From: Bradyrhizobium erythrophlei
GTDB taxonomy: Bacteria; Pseudomonadota; Alphaproteobacteria; Rhizobiales; Xanthobacteraceae
Direction of reading: 5' to 3'
Assembly (NCBI RefSeq): GCF_900142985.1
Contig: NZ_LT670849.1
Coordinates: 1,488,001 to 1,552,000, forward strand
Length of the DNA: 64,000 bases
The translations under genes and the position numbers were made by a program. The notes under the pieces were generated by a model. It was not told the origin of the DNA. It ran no database searches and saw only the letters and a program-made list of their open reading frames with translations. Shown here piece by piece: positions 1 through 9,900 of this stretch. How positions within the stretch are numbered: the first letter of the stretch is position 1; each line of letters opens with the position of its first letter.

Positions 1-765
1 CGCAATCGAGGGGTCGAAGCTGTCGATATCGATCGAGACGTAGACGCGCTCGCCATCGGGAATGTGCGCAAGCGCCGCTGTCGCGCCGATCGTACGGAAC
101 TTCCGCAACGGAACCACGTGGGTCCCGTAGGCCTTTGCCGCCTCGTAGTCCTTCTTGCTGACCGAGGCCATGTTGTGGGGCCCAAGCGTGGTGATGCCTT
201 TCACATGCGCCATCTCGGACGCCCGGCGCATCGGACTGCCGTGTCCCCAGCTGATGCCGTTGCGCTCGTCGATGAAATCGAAGTGCGCATCGAGATGCAC
301 GATGTGGATCGGCTTCTCGTTGGAATAGGCTGCGACGGTCGCCATGGTGATGGCGTGGTCGCCGCCCAGAATGTAGGGCATCGTTCCGGCGTCGAGCAGC
401 GCGCGCACCGCGAGTTCGGCATTCGCCAGGCTGCGCTTGGTGTCGGCATAGATGACGTCGCTGTCGCCGGCGTCGACGATCTTGACTTCGTCCCGGGTGA
501 GGTACGTCACCTCGTCCTCGAAGTCGAAGACGCCCTCCGGCCCGAAGCCGTGGAACATCGACACTTCGCGGATCGCGCGCGGCCCAAAGCGCGTTCCGAC
601 GCGATAGCTCGAGGCCGTATCGATCGGGATGCCAAGTACCGCGACATCCGCGCCATCGAGCTGGTCCCAATCGGTGCAGGCGGGCTGGCCCGCAAAGGTC
701 GCCAGACCGACAAACGGCAGATCCATTCGAACCGGCATGTTCCGGCTTGCACGCTGTGTATCCAT
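1..765 (-). CDS. Agmatinase/arginase-family ureohydrolase, 3' part outside window
   Basis: Metal-dependent ureohydrolase, probably agmatinase or a related guanidino-compound hydrolase releasing urea. I translated the minus strand from 765: the frame is open for 255 codons to the window edge. Mn-binding motifs are visible: GGDHAIT near residue 133, DAHFDF near residue 157, and SIDIDSFDPS at the truncated end. The start at 765 is preferred over the ATG at 771 because AGGAG lies 6 nt upstream of 765 but directly abuts 771. The C-terminal part, roughly the last fifth of a typical 310-350 aa protein, lies outside the window. The substrate cannot be decided from the sequence. Confidence 0.85.
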   Translation of the reverse strand, partial: MDTQRASRNMPVRMDLPFVGLATFAGQPACTDWDQLDGADVAVLGIPIDTASSYRVGTRFGPRAIREVSMFHGFGPEGVFDFEDEVTYLTRDEVKIVDAGDSDVIYADTKRSLANAELAVRALLDAGTMPYILGGDHAITMATVAAYSNEKPIHIVHLDAHFDFIDERNGISWGHGSPMRRASEMAHVKGITTLGPHNMASVSKKDYEAAKAYGTHVVPLRKFRTIGATAALAHIPDGERVYVSIDIDSFDPSIA

Positions 766-818
766 CGTCATCTCCTCTTCTAAAAAACGCGGATCGGCGA
801 TCCGCTCCGTTCGTGGGT

Positions 819-1460
819 TCAGCAGATCTCGCTCGTGACGCCCTCGCGCTCGTAGGCGCGGCGGACCGAAGGCAGCGCCGTCACCATGTCGAGCAGCTTT
901 GCGATGTTCGGCCGCGAGCGAGGCGGATTGGTCATGGGACGCGCCCAGCGGGCGAGCATGACCAGGTAGAAGTCGGTGGCACTCAGCGTCTCGCCGAGAA
1001 ACAGCGGACCGTTGGTCTTGAGATGCTGCTCGACCACATCGAGATAGGCTTCGGCGCGTTTCTCGGCGCCCTGCTTGACGACCGCGGTCGCGGCGGCGTC
1101 CGTGCCGGAGAGCCGTTCCGGATACTGCCAGATCATCAGCTCTTCCTGCAGCGAGTTGGTCAGGAAGGCCATCCACTGGTAGAATTTGGCGCGCTCCGGC
1201 GTTCCCACCTTGGGCGCCAGGCCTGCTTCCTGATGCTGGTCGACCAGGTGAAGAACGATTGCGGCGGACTCGAACAGCACCAGGTCGCCGTCGACCAGTA
1301 CCGGAATGCGGCCGTTGGGATTGATCTTCAGGTACTCCTTGGATTTTTGGGCGTTCTTGGCGCGGTCGACCAGAACGAGCTCGTAGTCCTGGCCGGTCTC
1401 TTCGAGCACCATGTGAGGTGCGGCGTTTGCATTGCTGGGGAAGTAATGAAGCTGGTACAT
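819..1460 (-). CDS. Glutathione S-transferase family protein
   Basis: Cytosolic glutathione S-transferase of 213 aa, conjugating glutathione to electrophiles. The N-terminal thioredoxin fold (residues 1-78) carries the cis-proline loop RIPVLV (about 51-56) and the ESAAI glutathione-contact motif (64-68). An all-helical C-terminal domain follows. The frame stays open upstream to 1568, but the ATG at 1460 begins the conserved MYQLHYFPS fold and has GGAGAG upstream, so it was chosen. Lies on the same strand as the agmatinase-like gene, 53 nt upstream of its start, so the two may be co-transcribed. Substrate unknown. Confidence 0.88.
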   Translation of the reverse strand: MYQLHYFPSNANAAPHMVLEETGQDYELVLVDRAKNAQKSKEYLKINPNGRIPVLVDGDLVLFESAAIVLHLVDQHQEAGLAPKVGTPERAKFYQWMAFLTNSLQEELMIWQYPERLSGTDAAATAVVKQGAEKRAEAYLDVVEQHLKTNGPLFLGETLSATDFYLVMLARWARPMTNPPRSRPNIAKLLDMVTALPSVRRAYEREGVTSEIC

Positions 1461-1769
1461 CGGCGCTCTCCGTTTGTGTTTCACAACCCCAGAATTAGAA
1501 ATCTCACTGACTGGCCACAACGAGTGAAGTCCGTCAGTCCTGGCCAAAGCTCCGTCGATATCGGCCATTTGCCGCTGCGCCTTCGGATCAGAGATATCGG
1601 CCGGCTACGCGCGTCGTGGCGCGATACGCTTTTTGAAATTCGGATTGTCGTTTCAGTCCCGCCCCGCGGCTAGCGAGGCTGGCGATGCTGGAATGGCGCT
1701 GGGATTAAGCAGCGCGTCTTGAATCGGATTCAATACGATCGGTTTAAATCGGGAGGGCTGATCTGGCCC

Positions 1770-1988
1770 TTACGCCTCGTGACGCGGGACATAGGTCCCA
1801 ACGACGCACCTGTAGCCCTGCAGCTTCCAGTCCTGATACGGCCCGTGGGCAAGCCAATCGGCGATGCCCGCCTGCGCATTCATCTGACAGCCGGCCATGG
1901 TGATGCTCGACTGTTCGCTGTTGGTAACGACCTTTTCCAGACAAAGCTGACTGCTGTTGCAGAGAATGGCGACGAGGGTGATGAGCAT
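1770..1988 (-). CDS. Small secreted protein, function unknown
   Basis: A 72-aa protein with a hydrophobic N-terminus resembling a short signal peptide and four cysteines (residues 10, 16, 34 and 61). AGGAAGG sits 5-6 nt upstream of the ATG. I do not recognise the family. The leader holds an inverted repeat CCCACC-TTG-GGTGGG at 2025-2039 and two CCTAGGT blocks near 1998 and 2049. It stands alone between a GST gene and the MEDS operon. Its size and export signal resemble the other small exported proteins in this window, but the sequence is not clearly related to them. Confidence 0.5.
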   Translation of the reverse strand: MLITLVAILCNSSQLCLEKVVTNSEQSSITMAGCQMNAQAGIADWLAHGPYQDWKLQGYRCVVGTYVPRHEA

Positions 1989-2119
1989 CGTGACCTTCCT
2001 AGGTGAGGATCGCTCTTTCGTGTTCCCACCTTGGGTGGGTGATCCAAGACCTAGGTTGGTGCCGTCAGGAATTCGATTGAACGGAAGTAGACGGACTTAC
2101 TCCGAAGGGATTGACGGCC

Positions 2120-2133
2120 TATACCAAGGTTTG
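2120..2133 (+). promoter_or_regulatory. ACC-AA-GGT inverted repeat (copy 1)
   Basis: TATACC-AA-GGTTTG, an imperfect inverted repeat about 145 nt upstream of the MEDS/histidine kinase operon. Three more copies with the same AA centre, in the same orientation, occur at 35654, 39320 and 50794. Confidence 0.5.
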
Positions 2134-2276
2134 TGCGGCATGCCCGCGCATCGGGCTGCGCAAACTCAGCCGCCAAATGGGTTCTGGAAGCCCTCGGGCA
2201 AGTATATTATAGTCAACGACGCTGAATGACGGCACGGGTATCGGGGGGCGGCGATCCGTTTTTGCGGAGGTTGATC

Positions 2277-2930
2277 ATGCATTTCCATGAACACCCCATC
2301 CACGTAGCTAACGGCGTGCTCGGCAAAAAGTGTCACATCTGCGCGTTCTTCAACGGCTTCGACGAGCAGCATCGGGTACTTCGCTCCTTCATCAAAGAGG
2401 GGTTCGAGCGGGGTGACAAAGCCTTTCATATCGTGGATCCGGAGCTACGGGCGGATCACCTGAAACGACTGGCCCAGGCCGGCATCGACGTCGAACAGGC
2501 CATGGCGACCGGACAGCTGGAGCTGCGGCGCTGGCAGGACGCATACCTGCGCGACGATCAATTCGACCAGGATGGGATGCTCGCCTTGCTGGAGGAGATT
2601 CTCGGATCAGGACGAGCGGCCGGCGACACACGCGTCAGGTTTGTGTCACGTGTGGAACCGTCCCTGGTAGAGAAGGCCGGTGAAGATAACTGGCTGGAGT
2701 ACGAGACGCGCGTCAACTACGCCGTCTCCAAATACAGCGATCCCGTCATCTGCACCTACGATCTGGCGAACTTCAGCGCCAGCCTAGTGATGGACATGTT
2801 GCGGGTTCACCCTGTCGTCATTGTTGGAGGGGTGCTCCAGGAGAACCCCTTCTTCGTTCCTCCGGACCAGTTCCTCCTTGAACTCCGGGAGAGAAAGTCG
2901 GCTCGGCCCGGCGCAATCCAAGCACTCTGA
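2277..2930 (+). CDS. MEDS-domain sensory protein
   Basis: A 217-aa cytoplasmic protein matching the MEDS domain (methanogen/methylotroph DcmR sensory domain). Features include the start HVANGVLGKKCHICAFF, the segment EQHRVLRSFIKEGFERGDK, and the late motif VICTYDLANFSASLVMDMLR. MEDS domains are thought to sense small molecules and usually accompany histidine kinases or regulators. The ATG at 2277 has GGAGG 7 nt upstream, so it is preferred over 2226. The stop is 5 nt before the histidine kinase start, so the two are translationally coupled and probably form one signalling unit. A -10-like TATTAT lies near 2205. The ligand is unknown. Confidence 0.85.
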   Translation: MHFHEHPIHVANGVLGKKCHICAFFNGFDEQHRVLRSFIKEGFERGDKAFHIVDPELRADHLKRLAQAGIDVEQAMATGQLELRRWQDAYLRDDQFDQDGMLALLEEILGSGRAAGDTRVRFVSRVEPSLVEKAGEDNWLEYETRVNYAVSKYSDPVICTYDLANFSASLVMDMLRVHPVVIVGGVLQENPFFVPPDQFLLELRERKSARPGAIQAL

Positions 2931-2935
2931 CTGTG

Positions 2936-4717
2936 ATGGCCAACGAAAATCTCCGGCTGCGATCCGCGCTTCGAGATCTGGTTGCGCTTTCGACCATCCC
3001 GGCGGGATGGATCGGGATCGAACCGCGCACGATTGCTACCGGACTTGCCGATATTCTGGCAGGGTCTTTGGGTTTTGATTTTGCATTCGTACGCATGCTC
3101 GATCCCACCGGAGGGGTAACGATCGACGTCACGAGTGGACGCGCTACGCGGTCATTTTTGGACTGGCTGCAGACTCAACTTTCCACTCTCGATGAGTCCT
3201 TGCGCAGGCAAACCATTCAAAACATCGCAGGCTTTGATGAGCGGCCGATATCGCTCCGCGGGATGATTGTTCCTATTGGCTTCAACGCATACGCCGGCCT
3301 GGTAGCCGTCGGCTGTGAACGCAGCGACTTCCCGACCGAAGCCGACAGGATGCTGCTCACGGTCGCAGCAAATCACGCAGCGACAGCTTTTCGCAGCGCC
3401 AACCTGGTCAATGAACGACGCCAGGCCGAGCAGGAGGTTTGCAAGGCCCGCGACGAACTCGAGATGAAGGTGGCAGAAAGAACGGCCGAACTGCAGCAGG
3501 CCATGGTCGAGCTGGCCCGAAGCGAAGCAAAATTGATCGAAGCGCAGCGGGTGAGCCAAACCGGCAGCTTCGTCTGGAATGTCTCGACCCACGAACGAAT
3601 AGGCTCCAGGGAATTTTTCAGAATTCTTGGATTCGACGAGCCGCATTCCGTCACCTGGGAAATGGTTCTTGAGCGTGCTCATCCGGAAGATCGGGCGCAG
3701 GTTGTGGAGACGGTTCGCCAGGCATCCCGCTCCGGAAAGGACCTCGACTACGAGCATCGATTGCTGATGCCGGATCGCTCGGTGAGGCATGTCCATGTTG
3801 TCGCTCACGCCGGCAGGAATTCCGCGGGCCAGCTGGAGTACGTGGGGGCGGTGGTCGATGTCACCGCGGCCAAACACGCCGAGGAGAAGCTGCACAAGAC
3901 CCAGTCGGAGCTCGCGCGGGTAACGCGGGTGACGACGCTGGGAGAGTTAACGGCCTCGATCGCCCACGAAGTGAACCAGCCGCTCGCCGGCGTCATAGCC
4001 AACGCCGAGGCCTGTCTGCGCTGGCTGGATCGCGAAAATCCCGATCTGGAAGCAGCGCGTCGATCGGTGGACTGGGTAATCAAGGATGGCAACCGGGCGA
4101 CGGAGGTGATCCGCCGCCTTCGGTCACTGGTGAACAAGACCGACAGCGAGAAGACGCCGCTCGACATCAATGACGTCGTTAACGAAGTCGTTGCTCTGGT
4201 GCAGCGCGAACTGGCCAGCCATCAGATATCATTGCAAATGAAGTTGGCGCCAGCTCTGCCCATGATCCTGGGCGATCGGGTCCAATTGCAGCAGGTGATT
4301 ATCAACCTTGTGGTGAATGGCATTGAAGCCATGCAACCGGTCACGGATCGGCCTCATGAATTGGTGATCCGATCGGGGCTGGACGACACTCAACAGGTTT
4401 TTGTGAGTGTGACGGATTGCGGCGTCGGAATCTCGGCCGAAAATGAGGAGCGGATGTTCAATGCCTTCTTCACCACCAAATCCAGCGGCATGGGCATTGG
4501 ACTTTCGATCTGCCGTTCGATCATGGAAGCCCATGATGGCCGACTGTGGGCCACGGCTTGCAGTCCCCACGGCGCTACATTTCAGTTCACTCTTCCAATG
4601 AACGCTGACACAGCGTCGAATGTGCAATCGTTCTTGTCCTCGGCGGGCGCCGCGATGCCGAACCCGGCGAGGCGAACGCGTCGACCTATCTCGCCGGCAC
4701 CGCCGGGTGTCCACTGA
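2936..4717 (+). CDS. GAF-PAS sensor histidine kinase
   Basis: Soluble sensor histidine kinase of about 593 aa with no membrane segment. Order: GAF-like domain (about 10-160), coiled coil (160-200), PAS domain (205-320), HisKA with phospho-acceptor His344 in SIAHEVNQPLAGV, and HATPase_c with N-box NLVVNGIEAM, DCGVGIS, FFTTK and GMGIGLSI. A GTG at 2933 directly precedes the ATG at 2936. There is no clear Shine-Dalgarno site, which fits coupling to the MEDS gene. The catalytic core closely resembles the kinase at 35905-38625, so both may feed the same FixJ-type regulator. No response regulator is adjacent. Confidence 0.9.
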   Translation: MANENLRLRSALRDLVALSTIPAGWIGIEPRTIATGLADILAGSLGFDFAFVRMLDPTGGVTIDVTSGRATRSFLDWLQTQLSTLDESLRRQTIQNIAGFDERPISLRGMIVPIGFNAYAGLVAVGCERSDFPTEADRMLLTVAANHAATAFRSANLVNERRQAEQEVCKARDELEMKVAERTAELQQAMVELARSEAKLIEAQRVSQTGSFVWNVSTHERIGSREFFRILGFDEPHSVTWEMVLERAHPEDRAQVVETVRQASRSGKDLDYEHRLLMPDRSVRHVHVVAHAGRNSAGQLEYVGAVVDVTAAKHAEEKLHKTQSELARVTRVTTLGELTASIAHEVNQPLAGVIANAEACLRWLDRENPDLEAARRSVDWVIKDGNRATEVIRRLRSLVNKTDSEKTPLDINDVVNEVVALVQRELASHQISLQMKLAPALPMILGDRVQLQQVIINLVVNGIEAMQPVTDRPHELVIRSGLDDTQQVFVSVTDCGVGISAENEERMFNAFFTTKSSGMGIGLSICRSIMEAHDGRLWATACSPHGATFQFTLPMNADTASNVQSFLSSAGAAMPNPARRTRRPISPAPPGVH

Positions 4718-4796
4718 CCGCTCGAGCGCGCCATGTTGCGCTCGTCGACTTTTGCCAGCCGTGTAGCTGGATCAATTACTTCGAAAAAATCACAGC

Positions 4797-5606
4797 CTAG
4801 CAACCCTGCGGCATCGCGCCAGGGGTGGCCGACGCCCCGGTCGCATTTGCCGGCGCCATCATGGCGGGATTGGCAAGGTTGAACGAAACGTTTTCGTTGC
4901 ATGCGGCCGAATTCGGCGTCGGGATCACGGTCATCGCAGGCTCGATATCGGTGCTGGCGAGATTGTCGACAGGCGACGGAATAGATCCGGGCGGCGGGCT
5001 CGGCGGAACGTCGCTGATAGCGAGCGGCGAGGCCGCAGAGTTGGTCAGCGCATTGCCCGGCGCCGCCGTACAGGTACTGCCGGGACTCGCGGTCCCGAGC
5101 GGAGGCGCCGGCGCGATCGTGCCCGTCGTGCTGCCGCCGACTGCGCCGAGGATCATCACCGGCATCGCCGGCGGCAAGGTAAGCGGCTGACTTGTGGTCG
5201 GCGTCGTCGGCATCAGGCTCGAAGACATCGACGTGACGCTCGACCCGGGAATGGCGGGAGCGCCAATCGGACTCATGGTCGTAGATGCAGAGGGTGTTGT
5301 CGTCGCGGTCACGCTCATCACGGAAGGCGAAAGCGCCACCGTGGTCGGCGAACAACTCAAACTCGTGCCGGGAATGGTGGGATCGGTGGCCAGCGGCGGC
5401 GAGGCAAGTGTGGTTGCGGGCGCTCCGGGGACCGTCGACGGGGAAAACAGACTGACGAACGGGCCCGGTCCGCCAAGCGGAGACGAGACGATGGCCCCCG
5501 GCGTCGTCGGGAGTGCCATTTGCGTTGTGCCCATGGTCGACATCTGGGCCAGGCACGGACCGCCACCGAGCAAAAGCATCGCAAGGCTTGCGAGAAGGAT
5601 ACGCAT
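4797..5606 (-). CDS. Low-complexity Pro/Thr/Ser-rich secreted protein, last gene of RND operon
   Basis: A 269-aa protein with signal peptide MRILLASLAMLLLGGGPCLA followed by a mature part rich in Pro, Thr, Ser, Ala and Gly, with scattered Cys and a C-terminal Cys. The ATG at 5606 has GGAG 9 nt upstream. It starts 41 nt after the adaptor gene of the RND pump, so it is probably transcribed with it. Architecture and composition match the proteins at 25055-25930 and 26210-26857, which sit next to the second RND pump. No enzyme motif is visible; a structural or cell-surface role is possible but unproven. Confidence 0.75.
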   Translation of the reverse strand: MRILLASLAMLLLGGGPCLAQMSTMGTTQMALPTTPGAIVSSPLGGPGPFVSLFSPSTVPGAPATTLASPPLATDPTIPGTSLSCSPTTVALSPSVMSVTATTTPSASTTMSPIGAPAIPGSSVTSMSSSLMPTTPTTSQPLTLPPAMPVMILGAVGGSTTGTIAPAPPLGTASPGSTCTAAPGNALTNSAASPLAISDVPPSPPPGSIPSPVDNLASTDIEPAMTVIPTPNSAACNENVSFNLANPAMMAPANATGASATPGAMPQGC

Positions 5607-5647
5607 TTTCGAAGCTCCGGCTAAACGTTGCAGCGGTCCCGCGGCCG

Positions 5648-6922
5648 TCACGAGTTCGCCGGCTGGGTCTGCGGCGCGACCTTGCTGCCCTCGGCGAGAT
5701 CCACAATCGGATTGAGAATAACGACATCCCCTCGCCCGAGACCTCGTTCGATCAGAACTTCCTTGCCGAAATCGCGCGCAATCGAAACCTTCTGCAAGTG
5801 CACGATCCCGGCCCTGACGAGCGCGACATGCAGGCCATTCTGGTCGAACACGACCGCGTCAGCCGGCACCACAAAGGACGGCGTCTTCCGCGGTATCTTC
5901 AGGTCGACGATACAATAGATGCCGGGACTGAGCGCACTATCCGGATTCGGCACGTCGATTTCGGTGAGCAGCGTGCGGCTGCCGGGCTGCAAGGCGCGCG
6001 CAAAGCGGGTGACCGTGCCCGCAAAGACGCGGTTCGGAATCTCCGGAACGTGCACCTCGGCCTTGACGCCGGGTTCGATGCCGATGGCTTCGTCCTGCGG
6101 CACGTAAAGCTGGATACGGATCACGTCGCTGTGCATCATCGTGTACATCATGGTCGATCCGGACTGCACCAGGCTGCCATTGTCGATGTAGCGCTGGGTG
6201 ACGACGCCGTCGAAGGGCGCGATGACACGCTGATAGGACTTCTCCTGACCGAGCACCTTGATCTGCGCTTCCTGCGCCGTGATGTTGGATCGCGCAACGC
6301 CGAGCGCGGCTTCCTGCGCCGCAAGCGTCAAGCGGTCATTGTCGCCCTGCTGCTGGGTCAGCCATCCCTTTGTCACCAGGCTTGAGTCGCGGGCGTTGGT
6401 CACACGCGCGAGTTCGTGGCTCGCCTCGGTCTGACGCAGCGTCGCCTGATACTGCGCAAGTGTCGCCTGGGCCTGCGATATCTGATGATCGAGCTCGGGC
6501 GCGGTGATTTCGGCCAGCAGTGTACCCGCCCTGACCTGATCGCCGATGTCGACATAGCGCTTTTCAATGTAGCCGCTGGTGCGGGCGAAAATATTTGCGG
6601 CCTCGAATGCGGTTGTCGTCGCCGGCAGCGACACCGTCATGATGCCGTCGCTTGGCCGCACCTGCGCAACGCGCACGTTCGGCACGAACTCGCGCCGCTG
6701 CTGTGCCGTCGCCGCGACGCCCTGCCCCGCCTGGTAGTGCCGCACGGCGCCCGCGACCAGACCGCCCGGCAACAGCAGGAGCAACATGGCGCCGATAGAC
6801 GCGCCGCCAAACCGGCGGACGGACTTTCGACGCGGCTCGGCCCGCGACGTCTCGTCCGCCGCCGCATCACGGGCGTATGGGTCGACGCCTGCTTCCACCG
6901 GGGTTATCTCTGCTTCGCTCAT
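5648..6922 (-). CDS. RND efflux periplasmic adaptor (MFP/HlyD family)
   Basis: Membrane fusion protein of 424 aa linking an inner-membrane RND pump to an outer-membrane channel. There is one N-terminal membrane anchor (about 43-63), a split biotinyl-lipoyl domain (about 110-135 and 205-235), an intervening coiled coil with heptads (QAQATLAQYQATLRQTEASH), then beta-barrel and membrane-proximal domains. Its ATG overlaps the stop of the upstream RND permease (ATGA), so the two are coupled. No outer-membrane factor gene is adjacent, so a TolC-type channel elsewhere must serve. Substrate unknown. Confidence 0.92.
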   Translation of the reverse strand: MSEAEITPVEAGVDPYARDAAADETSRAEPRRKSVRRFGGASIGAMLLLLLPGGLVAGAVRHYQAGQGVAATAQQRREFVPNVRVAQVRPSDGIMTVSLPATTTAFEAANIFARTSGYIEKRYVDIGDQVRAGTLLAEITAPELDHQISQAQATLAQYQATLRQTEASHELARVTNARDSSLVTKGWLTQQQGDNDRLTLAAQEAALGVARSNITAQEAQIKVLGQEKSYQRVIAPFDGVVTQRYIDNGSLVQSGSTMMYTMMHSDVIRIQLYVPQDEAIGIEPGVKAEVHVPEIPNRVFAGTVTRFARALQPGSRTLLTEIDVPNPDSALSPGIYCIVDLKIPRKTPSFVVPADAVVFDQNGLHVALVRAGIVHLQKVSIARDFGKEVLIERGLGRGDVVILNPIVDLAEGSKVAPQTQPANS

Positions 6923-9900
6923 TCGAGTGGTCCTTCAAATACGCCATGATGGGATTTGCCGTCGTTTCCCTTGCGCAGCATCGCGAACAGGTAAGGCACG
7001 ACCAGTAGCGTCGTGGGCGTCGCAAACAACAGCCCGCCGATGACGGCTCGCGCCAGTGCAGCATTCTGTTCCTCGCCAGCGCCGCCAATTGCCATCGGAA
7101 TCATGCCGACGATCATCGCGGCCGCGGTCATCAGCACCGGCCTTATCCGGGTGTGTCCCGCGCTAAGCGCGGCTTCGAGCGCGGAATGGCCGGCGAGTTG
7201 CTGTTCGCGCGCAAACGTCACGAGCAGGATCGAGTTCGCGGAGGCGACGCCCACCGCCATGATCGCACCCATCAGCGAAGGCACGTTCAGCGTGGTTCCG
7301 GTGATGAAAAGCATCGTGACAATCCCGCACAGCGTTACGGGCAAGGCGAGGATCACCACGAACGGATCGCCGAAATTCTGATAGTTCACGACCATCAGCA
7401 GATAGACGAACACCGCGGCGAACACCAAGCCGATGCCGAGATTCCGGAACGAATCGTTCATGCTCTGAACCTGGCCGAGCAGCTGGATCCGGTTGCCAGG
7501 CTGGAGCTCCTTCTGCAGCGAGGCCGTCACCTTGTTGATGTCGGCTGCGACGCTACCGAGATCGCGCCCCTGAATGCTCGCATAGACCTCGAATACCGGC
7601 TGGATGTTCGACTGGTTCGAATTGGTCGGGACGGTGTCACGCTTCAGCTTGGCGACATTGCTGAGCATTCCCGGCACCGGCTGGCCGCCGACCGTCAGCA
7701 GGCTCGAAACCGGCGTGTTGTTCAGCGCGTTCAGCGAATTGACCCGATACTCCGGAGTCTGCACGGCGAGATAATAGGGAATGCCCGAAGACAGATCGGT
7801 CCAGAAATTGGGCGACACCTGGACGGAAGATGAGAGGCTAACATTGATGTTGGTCGCGACCGTGCTGGCGTTGACTCCGAGCTGCGCGGCGCGGGTGCGA
7901 TCGATTTCTGCATAGAAGTCCGGTCCGTTCGTCTCCTGTTGAAGGTGAACGTCGACGAGACCGGGAATATCGGCGAGGCGCTTGCGCATTTCCTTCGCAA
8001 CCTGGAGGTTGTTCTTGCCATAACCCATGGTGCGGACGTCGATTTGCGCGGGGAGCCCGAAGTTGAGAATCTGGGTCACGATGTCGGCGGCCTGGAAGTA
8101 GAAAGTGTCTTCCGGGAACGCGGCCGGGAGCACTTCGCGCAGCTTGCGAACATAGTCCGCGGTCGGTTTGTGGCCTTCCTTCAGTCCCACCAGGATCACG
8201 CCGTCGTTGATGCCGATCGTGGATCCGTCGGCAAACGCCAGATTGTAGGCACGCGCCGGAAGACCCATGTTGTCGACGATCAGCGCCCGCTCTTTTTCGG
8301 GAATGATTTCGCGAATCTTATTTTCGACCGCCTGAAAGATGCGTTCTGTGTTCTCGATCCGGGTGCCTGCGGGGGCACGGACGTGAAGCTGGATCTGGCC
8401 TCCGTCGATGAAGGGAAAGAAGTCGCGGCCGACAAAGATGGTCAAGGTACCGCCCAGGACAAGTACACCGGCGAGCGCGACCGGCACGATCGCCCGCCGA
8501 TGCAGGAGGATCGTCAGCAGCTTGCGGTACCCCTCCCGCAGCCGTTCGAAGGAACGTTCGAACGTCTTCGAAATGCGGGCAAACAATCCCGGCGCGGCCG
8601 AATCCGGCGCGTGATGTTTTTCTCCCCGCAGCAACAGCCCGATCGTGATCGGCGTTAGCGTACGCGACAGCGCGTAGGACGCCAGCATCGCGAACACCAC
8701 CGCAAGCCCGAGCGGCGTGAACAGATATTTGGCCGGCCCGTCGAGAAATACCACCGACGTGAACACGCAACTGATCGCAAGCGTGGAAACCAGCGTCGGC
8801 ACGGCGATTTCGGCCGCGCCGTGCAGCGTGGCCTTTGCCAGCGGCATGTGCTCTTCGGTCAACAGGCGGTGCGTATTCTCGATTGTCACGGTGGAATCGT
8901 CGACAAGGATGCCGACTGCGAGCGCGAGACCGCCGAGGGTCATCGTGTTCAGCGTTTCTCCGAGAAAGTACAGGACGATCAGCGACGACAGGATCGCGAG
9001 CGGTATCGAGATCATCACCACCAACGTCGAGCGCCATGAGCCGAGGAAGACCAGGATCATCAGCGCGGTCAGACCTGCGGCAATCGCGCCCTCGCGCAGC
9101 ACGCCCTGCACCGCCGCGGTGACGAAGACCGACTGGTCGAACAGCTGGCTGATCTTGAGACCGGGCGGCGCCGCCGTCTGCATCTCCTTGAGAACCCGCT
9201 TGACGCCGTTGACCACCGTCAGCGTCGAGGCGTTGCCGTTCTTGATGATGCTGAGCAGGACGGCGCGTCGGCCGTCCTCGCGCGCGATATTCTGCTGCAC
9301 CATCGCTCCGTCGCGCACCTGCGCGACATCCTTGAGGAAGATGGTCGACCCGTTCATGAACTTGACCGGCATCATGTTCAGGTCGTCGATGGTCGCCGGC
9401 GTCGCGTTGGTGCGCACCGTGTATTGCTTGTCGTCGATCTTGGCAGTTCCGGACGGCAGCGTCAGGTTTTGCGTGTTGACGGCATTGACGATATCGAGCG
9501 GCGTGAGGCCTCTCGACAACAGCTTGTCCGGATCGATGTCGACCATGATCTGGCGGTATTTGCCGCCGGCAGGCGTCGGCAACGTGACGCCCGGCACCGG
9601 TGCGAGCTGCTGCCGTACCCGATAGATGCCGTAGTCGTAGAGCTGCTGCTCGTTCAGCCTGTCGGAGCTGAGGCTGAGTTGCAGAACGGGGACGCTCGAT
9701 GCGTTGAATTGCACGACGATCGGCGGCTGGATGCCCGGCGGCATCAGCGCACGGATCGAATTGGTCGCCGATACGATCTGGGCAATCGCGAGGTCCAGGT
9801 TGACGTCGGGCTGGAAGTAGATCTTCTGAATGGACAGCCCATTCAGCGTCTGCGCCTCCATGTCCTTGATGCCGTTGACGTTCGAGCTGATCGAATACTG

